A stretch of 64,000 nucleotides of DNA from Flavihumibacter cheonanensis (GTDB lineage Bacteria > Bacteroidota > Bacteroidia > Chitinophagales > Chitinophagaceae). Below are positions 1 through 9,039 of the stretch, piece by piece (the first letter of the stretch is position 1; each line of letters opens with the position of its first letter). The stretch lies in assembly GCF_022352215.1 (NCBI RefSeq), contig NZ_JAKRWF010000002.1, positions 744,001 to 808,000 of the forward strand, in the 5' to 3' direction. The translations under genes and the position numbers were made by a program. The notes beneath the pieces were generated by a model that was not told the origin of the DNA, ran no database searches, and saw only the letters and a list, made by a program, of their open reading frames with translations.

Positions 1-96
1 CCGGATGCAGAACTGGTTAGTCCGCAAGGTGAATACCGCGGTACGGCTTATCCGCTTCCAAGAAAGTACACCCTTGGTTTTGAAGTATTATTTTAA
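1..96 (+). CDS. SusC/RagA-family TonB-dependent receptor, C-terminal fragment
   Basis: An open frame runs from base 1 to a TAA at 94-96 and gives 31 residues ending in ...YTLGFEVLF. A short amphipathic strand ending in Phe is the usual last beta-strand of outer-membrane barrels, recognised by the BAM complex. SusD starts 17 bases later, and SusC normally lies directly upstream of SusD. The body of the gene is outside the window, so the substrate cannot be judged. Confidence 0.75.
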   Translation, partial: PDAELVSPQGEYRGTAYPLPRKYTLGFEVLF

Positions 97-113
97 TCTA
101 ATTCATTGTTATC

Positions 114-1610
114 ATGAAAATGAAACCATTTAATATGTTGCCGGGAAAAACAGGCAGCTACCCGGCACTGGTTTTACTAATCGCAATATTGGTAATGACC
201 AGTTCCTGCAGAAAATACATTTATCTTGAACCTAAAGATGCCACTTACGATCAGGTTTTCTGGACAAATGGAAGCAATGTTGAAAAATCGGTTAGCGGTG
301 CATATGGGATTCTGCGTTCCGCTTTCAGGGATGAACGCAGTTATTTTGTATTTGGTGATCTGCCAACGGATGCGTTCAGGCTTGATGGTGGTACATTCTG
401 GAATTACCAGGATTTGCTTTATGAAAGACGTTTCACCTACAGTTATGCCCCCTACCTTGAACAAAGCTTACACAACTGGACAAGGTTTTACCGGGCTGTC
501 AATCAGACCCATCTGATTATAGAAAATACAGAAAAAATTGATGTTGACAAGTTCAATGGTGGCCAGGAAGAAAAGAATCAATTACTGGGAGAAGGCCATT
601 TTTTAAGAGCCTTTACCTATTTCTACCTTACAAGGGTTTGGGGTGATCCTGTAATAACCAGAGAATCAGTGAAAGATCCTACAAAAGTACAGCCAATCGG
701 AAGATCAAGTGAAGCAGAAGCGATAGACTATTGCATTGAAGATCTTCAGAAAGCTACTCAGTTATTATCCTTTAATGCAGAAACAGGTCTTGGTAAAACG
801 AGGGCAGATAAAGGCGCAGCTTTTGCCTTATTGGCACAGGTGTATGCCTGGAAGAAAGACTATGCCAATGCTTCACGTTATTGTGATAGTGTAATAGTAT
901 CGAACCAATATGCACTCGAATCAACTGAAAATTATTCAAGCATCTGGATGGGTAATTCCCAGGAATCGATTCTGGAAATGTTTATGAAACATGATGATGC
1001 CAATACAGAAGCAACTGATTTTTTCTTTGGCAATTTTTTGCATGATCCGCTTGTAAGAGGAAAAGCATCCTGGACCAGTTGGAATGTCAATGCTGAGTTG
1101 GCATATCAGCTTTATGATACGGCTGTAGATGAGCGGTTTAAATCTACGATTGGACTCATAAATACCGGAACACCAGCTTTGCTTAAATACAGTAACGTAA
1201 ATTATTTTGACCCTTCCAGGCCACAAACATATGTTGTGGACAATAACCTGGTATTGATCCGCCTGGCAGATATCATACTGTTAAAGGCGGAAGCAGCCTT
1301 TCATCTTGGTAACGAGGGCCTGGCTCTTCAATTGTTAAACCAGGTAAAAGAAAGAGCCGGTTTGGAAGAAGTTACACTAAGTGGCGATGATCTTTATTTC
1401 GAATTGATTTATGAAAGATACCGTGAACTAATGGGTGAAGGAGTTTTGGCCTTCGATTTAATACGTATGGGAAAACTGGTTGAATTGTTTCCTGATGCGT
1501 ACACCCAGGAAAGAATCAGTAAAAAAGGATATTACTGGCCTTTGAACATGAGAACACTTTTACCACAGGATCCGCTGTTAACACAAAATGAATGGTGGAA
1601 AAATCATTAA
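114..1610 (+). CDS. SusD/RagB-family glycan-binding lipoprotein
   Basis: This is a surface lipoprotein that caps a SusC channel and helps capture its substrate. The N-terminus has a hydrophobic signal and a lipobox with Cys32 in the context TSSC, so it should be lipid-anchored. The 498-residue length, the early LEPK/DATYDQVFWTN stretch, the helical (TPR-like) middle and the C-terminal YERYRELMGEG segment match SusD. It follows the SusC tail by 17 bases and precedes two further lipoproteins, which suggests one surface-uptake operon. No glycoside hydrolase is adjacent, so the ligand is unknown. In-frame ATG codons at residues 3 and 8 are alternative starts. Confidence 0.92.
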   Translation: MKMKPFNMLPGKTGSYPALVLLIAILVMTSSCRKYIYLEPKDATYDQVFWTNGSNVEKSVSGAYGILRSAFRDERSYFVFGDLPTDAFRLDGGTFWNYQDLLYERRFTYSYAPYLEQSLHNWTRFYRAVNQTHLIIENTEKIDVDKFNGGQEEKNQLLGEGHFLRAFTYFYLTRVWGDPVITRESVKDPTKVQPIGRSSEAEAIDYCIEDLQKATQLLSFNAETGLGKTRADKGAAFALLAQVYAWKKDYANASRYCDSVIVSNQYALESTENYSSIWMGNSQESILEMFMKHDDANTEATDFFFGNFLHDPLVRGKASWTSWNVNAELAYQLYDTAVDERFKSTIGLINTGTPALLKYSNVNYFDPSRPQTYVVDNNLVLIRLADIILLKAEAAFHLGNEGLALQLLNQVKERAGLEEVTLSGDDLYFELIYERYRELMGEGVLAFDLIRMGKLVELFPDAYTQERISKKGYYWPLNMRTLLPQDPLLTQNEWWKNH

Positions 1611-1621
1611 ACTTAATAATT

Positions 1622-2311
1622 ATGAAGAAGATCATACATACAACCGTATTGTTTGGCGCGCTGGTCATGTTTTTTTGTTCCTGCAAGCGCGATGATTATT
1701 TCATTGGTGGTTCAAAGCACAATGCGAAAGTTGATATGACCACCTATGATTATTTAAAGTCAAATTCTCAGGGTTTATTTGACACCTTGCTGTTGCTGGT
1801 AGATGCTGCCGGTGTGAAAGAGAAAATAAATAAACCCGGGATCAGTTTTTTTGCTCCAACTGATTATTCAATCAATGGTTATCTGAATAAAAGAGTGGCA
1901 GAAGAACAAAACATTGACCCTTTCAGAAAATGGACTATTGACTCAATGATAAAATATGAGCTCCCTAAATTCAGGGATTCTATTGACGCTTACATTGTTG
2001 GGGAAAGTATAGACTATTCCACGATGACCCAGAACGGAAAGCTTTTTGGAACCATGCTGCCTGGAAGCCAGGTTGTTGTTTCATATGAAGAAACCCGCGA
2101 TCCGGCGCTTGGTTATAATCCGAATGTCTCAACCATACCCAGGATTGTTTATTACACTTTTCTGTTCGGTCCGATAGTTCCTCCCATTGTTGCTCAGAAT
2201 ATTCCAAGCACCTTGGGTAAAAGAGAGCGTGTGCAGACATCCGGAATACAATCCAATTCGGGTATGATCCATGTCCTCAACAATCAACACACATTGTTTT
2301 TCAGAAAGTAA
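1622..2311 (+). CDS. fasciclin-domain lipoprotein
   Basis: A 229-residue secreted protein with a lipobox at Cys21 (FFCSC). The central part contains an FAS1-like motif, with ISFFAPTDYSING followed by helices, so it resembles a single fasciclin (FAS1) adhesion domain. FAS1 lipoproteins are often encoded beside SusC/SusD pairs, where they may act as extra surface subunits; that role is an inference here. I start it at ATG 1622, because the longer frame from 1592 overlaps the susD end and lacks a signal peptide at its N-terminus. Confidence 0.75.
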   Translation: MKKIIHTTVLFGALVMFFCSCKRDDYFIGGSKHNAKVDMTTYDYLKSNSQGLFDTLLLLVDAAGVKEKINKPGISFFAPTDYSINGYLNKRVAEEQNIDPFRKWTIDSMIKYELPKFRDSIDAYIVGESIDYSTMTQNGKLFGTMLPGSQVVVSYEETRDPALGYNPNVSTIPRIVYYTFLFGPIVPPIVAQNIPSTLGKRERVQTSGIQSNSGMIHVLNNQHTLFFRK

Positions 2312-2321
2312 AAATCAGGTA

Positions 2322-3326
2322 ATGAAAAAACTAACATATTTATATATGCTCCTCCTTCTTTCAGGAGTGCTTGCTAATACCGGCTGTAAAAAGCTGGATG
2401 ATGGGTTTTTAAGTCCGATCATTCGATATGAAGAAGACCCAATTATAATACAAAGGGGAAGAGTCAAAGTTAGCTCTGCACTTAACTTTGACGGTTCTAG
2501 CAGACCAGTTACTGTCAAATTGCTTCATGTGTACAACAGGGTAACAGGGGCACTTATGGATTCCGTTTTTTCTAAGCAGTATGAAATAAAAGGGTGGACT
2601 GGTTTATATGATCCTAAAAGTGATACTACCCTTGAACTGATTGGTGCCAAACAAAAGGATATGCAGGTCAACCCGATCGTTGTAAATCCAGTAAGCGGCC
2701 AGCTGGAAGCTAATTTTACTACTATATACCTCCCGCTGGGGCAATATGAATTCGATCTTGAAATTTCTAATGCCGGTGGCACAAAAGTGTATGAAAAGAT
2801 TGGAAAATTTGACCTTGTTGATGCTAAACCTTATGAAGCACATCCAGAGATTGGAACACCTTATAACAGAATGATTAAAGTTGGGGATGAAAACACTGGT
2901 TCAAATTTATTAAATCCAGAAGTAACTATTAAAAGAACAGCAGATGCTCCCAATAAAGTAGTTGTGCGATTCATGGATAAAAATGGAGTAACATTTAATC
3001 CTAAAGCTAACGAAATTCAACGCAGACCCTATCCAGGCAATAATCCGCCACAGCCCTTCCTTCAGACAATGCAGGATTATTCACTGGCTACCGACTTGTA
3101 CGATGATAGGATGGAGTTTTCCTATGGAGTTGTACCCTTTCCTTTAAGTTCACTTGGAAATGGTTTCAATTATTATTACAGGATTCCTGCAAATCTCTTT
3201 ACGCATGACAATCAGACCAGTTTCCCGGATGGTACTTATTCCGCTAATCCGAGATTTGTATTCAGGGCATTTGTTCCCGGCACCTATGAAGTTGAATTCA
3301 AATTAATAGATTTGATCAAGAAATAG
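2322..3326 (+). CDS. surface lipoprotein of the SusCD operon, function unknown
   Basis: A 334-residue protein with a signal peptide and a lipobox at Cys22 (NTGC). It is rich in beta-strands and Asn/Gly/Pro turns, and I see no catalytic motif. As the last gene of the SusC-SusD-fasciclin run, directly before a strong terminator, it may be an accessory surface glycan-binding protein of the SusE/SusF kind or a DUF5007-like protein; I cannot decide between these from sequence alone. ATG 2322 places the signal peptide at the N-terminus, whereas the longer frame from 2271 does not. Confidence 0.6.
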   Translation: MKKLTYLYMLLLLSGVLANTGCKKLDDGFLSPIIRYEEDPIIIQRGRVKVSSALNFDGSSRPVTVKLLHVYNRVTGALMDSVFSKQYEIKGWTGLYDPKSDTTLELIGAKQKDMQVNPIVVNPVSGQLEANFTTIYLPLGQYEFDLEISNAGGTKVYEKIGKFDLVDAKPYEAHPEIGTPYNRMIKVGDENTGSNLLNPEVTIKRTADAPNKVVVRFMDKNGVTFNPKANEIQRRPYPGNNPPQPFLQTMQDYSLATDLYDDRMEFSYGVVPFPLSSLGNGFNYYYRIPANLFTHDNQTSFPDGTYSANPRFVFRAFVPGTYEVEFKLIDLIKK

Positions 3327-3347
3327 GAGGATACTTAAGGAACCGTA

Positions 3348-3392
3348 AAAACCTGAGCAGTAACACGAAATTGGTGTTTCTGCTCAGGTTTT
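3348..3392 (+). terminator. strong intrinsic terminator after the SusCD operon
   Basis: A 13-base arm at 3348-3360 (AAAACCTGAGCAG) pairs perfectly with 3380-3392. A second short stem inside (AACAC/GTGTT) extends the hairpin. The right arm ends in TTTT, so it can act as a rho-independent terminator, and the left AAAA would make it work on the minus strand too. It separates the surface operon from the biosynthetic cluster. Confidence 0.85.
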
Positions 3393-3421
3393 CTGCATTT
3401 CAGAGGTTTCAAAAATTGGAG

Positions 3422-3429
3422 TAGTTTTG
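3422..3429 (+). promoter_or_regulatory. -7 box (TAGTTTTG) before the pigment cluster
   Basis: TAGTTTTG fits the Bacteroidota -7 consensus TAnnTTTG exactly and lies 17 bases before the acpS ATG, just after the terminator. I do not find a clear TTG at the expected distance, so only the -7 element is supported. It is the best candidate for the promoter of the biosynthetic cluster. Confidence 0.5.
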
Positions 3430-3446
3430 GCGCATAAGCACATTTA

Positions 3447-3821
3447 ATGATACTAGGAACCGGCATCGACCTGGTGGAAACGGATCGGATTCAGCGAAGC
3501 CTGCAGGGTAAGGAAGGTTTCCGCCAACTGGTTTTTTCGGCCGGGGAAATTGCCTATTGCGAAAAACAGGCTAACCCTTATCAGCACTATGCGGCAAGGT
3601 TTGCTGCAAAGGAAGCTTTTCTGAAAGCCCTGGGTACCGGATGGATAAACGGAACCGCTTTTCATGAAATAGAAATCATACATAACGAACAGGGGCAACC
3701 GCAGATTAACCTGCTGGGGCAAACCGCTCAAACAGTTGCCGGTCGCAGCATCCGGCGTATACATGTATCTTTGTCGCACCAAAAAACCATGGCCACCGCA
3801 GTGGTGCTGCTGGAAGCCTGA
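3447..3821 (+). CDS. acpS: holo-[acyl-carrier-protein] synthase (AcpS-type phosphopantetheinyl transferase)
   Basis: This enzyme transfers 4'-phosphopantetheine from CoA to a conserved Ser of acyl carrier proteins. The 124-residue length is right for AcpS. Its two metal/CoA-binding motifs are present: GIDLVETDRI at the N-terminus and FAAKEAFLKALGTG near residues 53-66. It is the first gene of the cluster and the two ACPs are encoded downstream, so it is likely a dedicated activator for them. It may also be the housekeeping AcpS of the genome; the window cannot exclude that. Confidence 0.93.
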   Translation: MILGTGIDLVETDRIQRSLQGKEGFRQLVFSAGEIAYCEKQANPYQHYAARFAAKEAFLKALGTGWINGTAFHEIEIIHNEQGQPQINLLGQTAQTVAGRSIRRIHVSLSHQKTMATAVVLLEA

Positions 3822-3836
3822 GTTTGCAACAATTGT

Positions 3837-5126
3837 ATGAATTCACCCGAAATTTCATTTAATCATGCTGAGCAAATCAGTTCCCTGCAGGAAAAGAAAT
3901 TGCAGGAATTGATTAATTATGTTGCGGCAGCTTCCCCTTTTTACCAGGAACGCTTTGCCGCTTGTGGAATAAATCCGGCCGATATCAGAACGCTGGAAGA
4001 CCTGCAACTGCTTCCGGTTACAACCAAAGAAGAGTTGCAATTGCGGAACTGGGATTTCTGTTGTGTGTCGCGTACTGAAATTGCAGAGTATATGTCGAGT
4101 TCGGGTACCCTGGGCGCGCCGGTAACCATCGCCTTAACGGAAAAGGATCTGGAGCGACTCGCCTATAATGAACTTTGTTCTTTTAAAATGGCCGGTGGCA
4201 CAGCTGCCGATACCTACCAGCTCATGTTAACACTCGACCGCCAGTTTATGGCCGGCATCGCTTATTATATGGGAATTCGCAAATTGGGCGCTTCCCTGGT
4301 GAGGGTTGGTCCGGGTGCCCCCTTTCTCCAATGGGCTACCATTCAGCGGTTAAACCCCACTGTTATTGTTGGTGTGCCATCCTTCCTGGTAAAACTCATT
4401 GAATATGCAGAGGCAAATGGTATTGATCTGAATACCTGTTCGGTTCGGAAAGCCATTTGTATCGGGGAAACCATTCGCCAGCCCGATGGTAAGCCCAACC
4501 GCCTGGCCAATCGTATTACGGATGCCTGGAATATTCAACTCTATGGCACTTATGCATCTACTGAAATGCAAACTGCTTTTACCGAGTGTGCTGCAGGTAG
4601 TGGTGGTCATCTCAATCCCGAATTGCTAATAGTGGAATTACTGGATGAAAACAACCAGCCGGTAAATCCCGGAGAGCCTGGTGAAGTAACCATTACCACA
4701 TTGGGAGTGGAAGGCATGCCACTGATACGATACAAGACCGGTGATATCTGCATTCAATATACAAATCCCTGTTCCTGTGGGCGGAATACTATCCGCCTGA
4801 GCGGTGTGATAGGCAGAAGACAGCAAATGATCAAGTTCAAAGGCACTACGCTTTATCCTCCTGCTATCTATGACCTGCTTAGTGAGATCCGGGCTATCCG
4901 GGAATATGTTGTTGAGCTGAGAAGTAGTGAATACGACCTGGATGAAGTACGCCTTCACCTCGACATCCCCGAACCCTCCGAAAGCCTCCTATCCACCATC
5001 CGGGAAAAACTGAGATCCCATTTACGGGTGATCCCTGAAATAATTCTGGCTTCTGCTGCGGAATTGCAGGCACTTCAGTTCCCGGAGGGAGGCAGAAAGC
5101 CGCAGAAATTGATCGATCACCGCTAA
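3837..5126 (+). CDS. PaaK-like AMP-forming aryl-acid ligase
   Basis: An adenylate-forming enzyme that should activate a carboxylic acid as an acyl-AMP and pass it to CoA or to an ACP. The 429-residue length and motifs match the phenylacetate-CoA ligase branch: a Ser/Gly-rich loop SSSGTLGAPV near residue 89, YASTEMQ near 240 and RYKTGD near 299, followed by a CSCGR cysteine pair and a C-terminal lid. It lies 15 bases after acpS and just before an ammonia-lyase, so the likely substrate is the coumarate or cinnamate that lyase makes, which would become the aryl starter unit. The substrate is inferred from context only. Confidence 0.82.
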   Translation: MNSPEISFNHAEQISSLQEKKLQELINYVAAASPFYQERFAACGINPADIRTLEDLQLLPVTTKEELQLRNWDFCCVSRTEIAEYMSSSGTLGAPVTIALTEKDLERLAYNELCSFKMAGGTAADTYQLMLTLDRQFMAGIAYYMGIRKLGASLVRVGPGAPFLQWATIQRLNPTVIVGVPSFLVKLIEYAEANGIDLNTCSVRKAICIGETIRQPDGKPNRLANRITDAWNIQLYGTYASTEMQTAFTECAAGSGGHLNPELLIVELLDENNQPVNPGEPGEVTITTLGVEGMPLIRYKTGDICIQYTNPCSCGRNTIRLSGVIGRRQQMIKFKGTTLYPPAIYDLLSEIRAIREYVVELRSSEYDLDEVRLHLDIPEPSESLLSTIREKLRSHLRVIPEIILASAAELQALQFPEGGRKPQKLIDHR

Positions 5127-5151
5127 TTGCGGCAATTTTATGCATTATACC

Positions 5152-5159
5152 TATTTTTG
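5152..5159 (+). promoter_or_regulatory. possible internal -7 box (TATTTTTG) before the ammonia-lyase
   Basis: TATTTTTG matches TAnnTTTG and lies 23 bases before the GTG start of the ammonia-lyase gene, in a 56-base gap that is large for this cluster. A TTG lies at 5127-5129, but with 22 bases between the boxes rather than 19, so the match is partial. Confidence 0.35.
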
Positions 5160-5182
5160 AGCCCTTTCAATACCACTAGAAC

Positions 5183-6748
5183 GTGACAAATTTTACGATC
5201 GAAAAGCAACTAACCCTATCTGACTTTCGGGAAATCGTGCTGGAAGAAAGGACGGTTTCCGTACACCCTTCCATCCTGGAAAATGTTGCGAAGAACCATG
5301 ATTTTCTCAAAGGCTTCGCTTCCAATAAAATCATTTATGGTATCAATACCGGTTTTGGCCCGATGGCTCAATACCGGATCAGCGAGCAAAACCTGAATGC
5401 GCTTCAATACAACCTGATTCGCAGTCACAGTACTGGTAGCGGTCAGCCAATTGACCCCACCCTGGTACGCGGATTATTATTGGCCCGGCTGAATAATTTC
5501 CTTCAGGGTTATTCTGGTGTACATCCGGAACTGGTGGAACTGCTGGTTGAATTGCTCAATAAAAAAGTCTACCCTGTTATCTATGAACATGGTGGGGTAG
5601 GGGCAAGCGGCGACCTGGTTCAATTGGCTCACCTGGCTCTTACTCTGATTGGAGAAGGGGATGTATGGCACCAGGGTGTGATTCGACCCACTGAAGAAGT
5701 ATTTGCGCAACTTTCCATAAAGCCACTCAAAATTCATGTGCGCGAGGGACTGGCACTGATCAATGGAACTTCGGCCATGACTGGCATTGCACTGGTGAAT
5801 TTGCTGCAGGCGAAAAAACTGCTGGAATGGTCGGTGTTTTTATCAGCCATGACCAATGAAGTGGTAGAAGCCTATGATGATCATTTCTCCCATGAGCTGA
5901 ATCATGTTAAACACCATCCCGGTCAGCAGGCCATCGCCAAAATGATGCGTTCCCTGTTAGGCGACAGTCATATGATCCGCAGCCGTAAAAAGCATCTGTA
6001 CGAAGGAGATAAAATGGATCAGGATGTGTTTGAAGATAAGGTGCAGGAGTATTATTCACTTCGTTGTATCACGCAGGTACTCGGGCCGATTTTGGATACC
6101 ATTGAACAGGCTGAAAAAGTGATTGTGGCGGAATTCAATTCCGTAAATGATAACCCGATCATTGACCATGAGAATGCAAATATTTTCCATGGCGGTAATT
6201 TCCATGGCGATTATGTATCGCTGGAAATGGACAAACTGAAGATTGCGATCACCAAACTGAGCATGCTGAGTGAAAGGCAATTGAACTACCTGCTGAATGC
6301 CCGGCTGAATGAAAAATTCCCGCCTTTCATGAACCTGGGAACACTGGGCCTGAATTTTGGTATCCAGGGTATGCAGTTTACAGCCACTTCAACGGTTGCG
6401 GAAAACCAGACCTTCAGCAACCCGATGTATATCCATAGCATCCCCAATAACAATGATAACCAGGACATCGTAAGCATGGGTTCCAATGCAGCCCTGCTGA
6501 CCCGTCGGGTGATCAATAACTCCTTTGAAGTGTTAGTGATCCAGATGATCACGCTGCTGCATGCCGTAGATTACCTGAAATGCCAGGATCGCATGGCTTC
6601 TGCTACAAAAGGATTGTATGAAGAAATAAATGCCATTTTCCCCAGTTTTGTGGACGATGCGCCCAGGTATAAAGCCATCGCTAAAGTGAGGGCTTATTTT
6701 GAGAAATCAGAGCCGGTTGTGAGTAAGGCCATCCGTCAACAACAATAA
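5183..6748 (+). CDS. aromatic amino acid ammonia-lyase (HAL/TAL family)
   Basis: This MIO-cofactor lyase removes ammonia from an aromatic amino acid. The Ala141-Ser142-Gly143 triad that cyclises into MIO is present (GGVGASGDL), as are the early GINTGFGP motif and a 521-residue length typical of the family. At the substrate-selectivity position the protein has Ser81-His82, the pair seen in histidine lyases (HutH), whereas Rhodobacter TAL has His-Leu. However, no hut genes are nearby, and Bacteroidota flexirubin clusters carry a tyrosine ammonia-lyase at this place. I therefore favour p-coumarate formation from tyrosine as the aryl starter, without certainty. Translation seems to begin at GTG 5183. 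Confidence 0.85.
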   Translation: MTNFTIEKQLTLSDFREIVLEERTVSVHPSILENVAKNHDFLKGFASNKIIYGINTGFGPMAQYRISEQNLNALQYNLIRSHSTGSGQPIDPTLVRGLLLARLNNFLQGYSGVHPELVELLVELLNKKVYPVIYEHGGVGASGDLVQLAHLALTLIGEGDVWHQGVIRPTEEVFAQLSIKPLKIHVREGLALINGTSAMTGIALVNLLQAKKLLEWSVFLSAMTNEVVEAYDDHFSHELNHVKHHPGQQAIAKMMRSLLGDSHMIRSRKKHLYEGDKMDQDVFEDKVQEYYSLRCITQVLGPILDTIEQAEKVIVAEFNSVNDNPIIDHENANIFHGGNFHGDYVSLEMDKLKIAITKLSMLSERQLNYLLNARLNEKFPPFMNLGTLGLNFGIQGMQFTATSTVAENQTFSNPMYIHSIPNNNDNQDIVSMGSNAALLTRRVINNSFEVLVIQMITLLHAVDYLKCQDRMASATKGLYEEINAIFPSFVDDAPRYKAIAKVRAYFEKSEPVVSKAIRQQQ

Positions 6749-6755
6749 AACGCGT

Positions 6756-7484
6756 ATGAAATCTGCATTGGTAACCGGGGGATCCCGTGGTATTGGTCGC
6801 GCCATCTGTATTAAAATGGCCGGATTGGGCTATCATGTACTGGTGAACTATAAAGGAAACAAAGCTGCGGCAGAAGAAACCCTGGAAGCGATCAAAACTG
6901 CCGGTAGTACCGGTGAGTTGCTGGCTTTTGATGTGGCAGATAAGGAGCAGATAAAAACAGTGCTGGGCGGATGGATCGAGGCCAACAAAGAAAATCCGAT
7001 TGATGTGCTGGTAAACAATGCCGGCATTAAAGACGATACCCTGATGATGTGGATGAAAGATGAGCAGTGGGAATCGGTTCGGGCTACCAGCCTGGATGCA
7101 TTTTTTTATGTAACCCGTGAAGTGCTGAGCGGAATGCTGATGAGAAGGATGGGAAGAATCATTAATGTGGTGTCATTATCGGGCTTAAAAGGGATGCCAG
7201 GACAAGCAAATTATTCTGCCGCGAAAGCCGGTGTGATCGGTGCAACCAAGGCCCTTGCGCAGGAAGTTGCCAAGCGGGGTGTTACGGTTAATGCGGTAGC
7301 GCCGGGATTCATTCAAACGGATATGACGGAAGGACTAAATGAACAGGAATTAAAAGCAATGATTCCTGTACAGCGCTTTGGAAAACCCGAGGAAGTGGCA
7401 CATGCCGTCGCATTTTTGGCTTCGCCGGATTCTGGTTATATTACAGGCACCGTTTTATCAATCAACGGAGGATTATATACGTAA
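6756..7484 (+). CDS. 3-oxoacyl-ACP reductase, FabG-like (polyene ketoreductase)
   Basis: An NAD(P)H-dependent short-chain dehydrogenase of 242 residues. The Rossmann motif GGSRGIG is at the N-terminus, NNAG follows, and the catalytic Tyr/Lys occur in ANYSAAKAG. It begins 7 bases after the ammonia-lyase stop and 6 bases before a ketosynthase, and should reduce the beta-keto group in each round of chain extension (the ApeQ role in aryl polyene synthesis). A second fabG at 37705-38460 is a better candidate for the housekeeping enzyme. Confidence 0.88.
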   Translation: MKSALVTGGSRGIGRAICIKMAGLGYHVLVNYKGNKAAAEETLEAIKTAGSTGELLAFDVADKEQIKTVLGGWIEANKENPIDVLVNNAGIKDDTLMMWMKDEQWESVRATSLDAFFYVTREVLSGMLMRRMGRIINVVSLSGLKGMPGQANYSAAKAGVIGATKALAQEVAKRGVTVNAVAPGFIQTDMTEGLNEQELKAMIPVQRFGKPEEVAHAVAFLASPDSGYITGTVLSINGGLYT

Positions 7485-7489
7485 CTGGC

Positions 7490-8713
7490 ATGAAGAGAGT
7501 AGTGATTACTGGCATGGGGATTTATTCCTGTATCGGCAAGAATAAGGATGAGGTGAAGCAATCCCTGTACGAAGGGAAATCTGGAATTATCCTGGATCCG
7601 GCCCGGAAGGAATTTGGCTATCGCTCCGGCTTAACAGGTTTTGTGGAGCGGCCTAATCTGAAGGGACTGCTTGACAGGCGGGCGCGTATCATGCTGCCAC
7701 AGCAGGGGGAGTATGCGTATATGGCTACTTTAGAAGCACTCCAACAGGCAGGTATAACCGATGAAATGCTGGATCGCATGATCATTGGTGTTTTATATGG
7801 TAACGACAGTTCTGCTGAACCGGTAGTAACTGGTACCGATCTGATGCGGGAAAAAAAGGATACCACCCTGGTAGGCTCCGGCTCTGTATTCCAGGTAATG
7901 AATTCCACGGTTACCATGAACCTGGCAACTATCTTCCGGCTTAAAGGCGTGAATTTTACTGTGAGTGCAGCCTGTGCAAGCGGCAGTCATGCGATTGGGT
8001 TGGGTTATCATTTCATTAAATCAGGTTTGCAGGAAGCAGTGATCTGTGGTGGTGCACAGGAGATCAATATTTATTCAATGGGCAGTTTTGACGCGCTCTC
8101 TGCTTTCTCCATTCGTGAGAACGATCCTACAAGAGCTTCCCGGCCATTTGATAAAAACCGGGATGGATTGATACCATCCGGTGGAGCGGCAACGGTTATT
8201 CTAGAAAGCCTGGATTCAGCGCTGGCCAGGGGTGCGAATATTTTGGCGGAAGTGGTGGGATATGGGTTCTCGTCCAATGGAGAACATATTTCCAACCCAA
8301 CAGTGGATGGTCCGGTCAGAGCACTGGCCATGGCGTTGAAAGATGCAGGGCTAGAATCAAAGGATATCTTCTACATAAATGCACATGCAACCTCAACACC
8401 CGCAGGAGACAGCAGTGAAGCAAAGGCGATCCATGAGGTATTTGGAGCTACGCGTCCTTATGTGAGTTCTACCAAATCCATGACTGGTCATGAGTGCTGG
8501 ATGGCAGGGGCCAGTGAGATCGTATATTCTATGCTGATGATGCAACATAATTTTATTGCTCCCAATATAAATTTTGAAGAGCCCGATGAAGATTCGGCTC
8601 GTATTAACCTGGTAACCAAAACAATCGATACAGAATTCAGTTGTTTTCTGTCCAATTCTTTCGGCTTCGGTGGAACCAACTCATCGCTGATCGTAAAGAA
8701 ATACGACAATTAA
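7490..8713 (+). CDS. beta-ketoacyl-ACP synthase (FabF-like), complete catalytic triad
   Basis: A condensing enzyme of 407 residues. The nucleophile Cys162 lies in AACASGSH, and both catalytic His residues are visible in NAHATSTPAGD and KSMTGHECWMAGA. The C-terminal SNSFGFGGTN motif is complete. It should condense an acyl chain with malonyl-ACP. It is the first of three intact ketosynthases in the cluster, which suggests a split of work between starter condensation and chain extension. Confidence 0.9.
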   Translation: MKRVVITGMGIYSCIGKNKDEVKQSLYEGKSGIILDPARKEFGYRSGLTGFVERPNLKGLLDRRARIMLPQQGEYAYMATLEALQQAGITDEMLDRMIIGVLYGNDSSAEPVVTGTDLMREKKDTTLVGSGSVFQVMNSTVTMNLATIFRLKGVNFTVSAACASGSHAIGLGYHFIKSGLQEAVICGGAQEINIYSMGSFDALSAFSIRENDPTRASRPFDKNRDGLIPSGGAATVILESLDSALARGANILAEVVGYGFSSNGEHISNPTVDGPVRALAMALKDAGLESKDIFYINAHATSTPAGDSSEAKAIHEVFGATRPYVSSTKSMTGHECWMAGASEIVYSMLMMQHNFIAPNINFEEPDEDSARINLVTKTIDTEFSCFLSNSFGFGGTNSSLIVKKYDN

Positions 8714-8781
8714 TCACCGATTATCTACGTTTTATCCTTTTCTGGAATATAAAAAACCTTAACCGACTTAATTTCGCCGCT

Positions 8782-9039
8782 ATGACAATGGAGCAACTTA
8801 TTGAGAAGATTAATTACCTCCTGGTAGAGGAATTTGAAGTGGACGCGGAAAAAATTACCCCTGAAGCGAACCTCAAAGCAACCCTTGAGCTGGACAGCCT
8901 TGATTATATCGATATGGTGGTAGTGCTGGAACATCATTTTGGATTCAAAGTGAAACCGGAGGATTTTACTTCCATTGAAACCATTCAGGATTTTTACGAT
9001 TATACAGCTCGCCGTATCCATACTAAAGAACTGGTATAA
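8782..9039 (+). CDS. acyl carrier protein
   Basis: A small acidic 85-residue protein with the phosphopantetheine site Ser39 in the motif ELDSLDYID. ATG 8782 is chosen because the longer frame from 8641 runs back into the ketosynthase gene and codes for a basic, un-ACP-like sequence. The stop overlaps the next start (TAATG). A TAATTTCG at 8769-8776 resembles a -7 box with one mismatch, and the 68-base gap before the gene might hold an internal promoter. The ACP likely carries the starter or growing polyene. Confidence 0.9.
   Translation: MTMEQLIEKINYLLVEEFEVDAEKITPEANLKATLELDSLDYIDMVVVLEHHFGFKVKPEDFTSIETIQDFYDYTARRIHTKELV

Noticed and set aside
5183-6748. Histidine utilisation (hut) operon
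   Set aside because: Despite the Ser-His pair, there are no hutU, hutI or hutG genes nearby and all neighbours belong to polyene synthesis.
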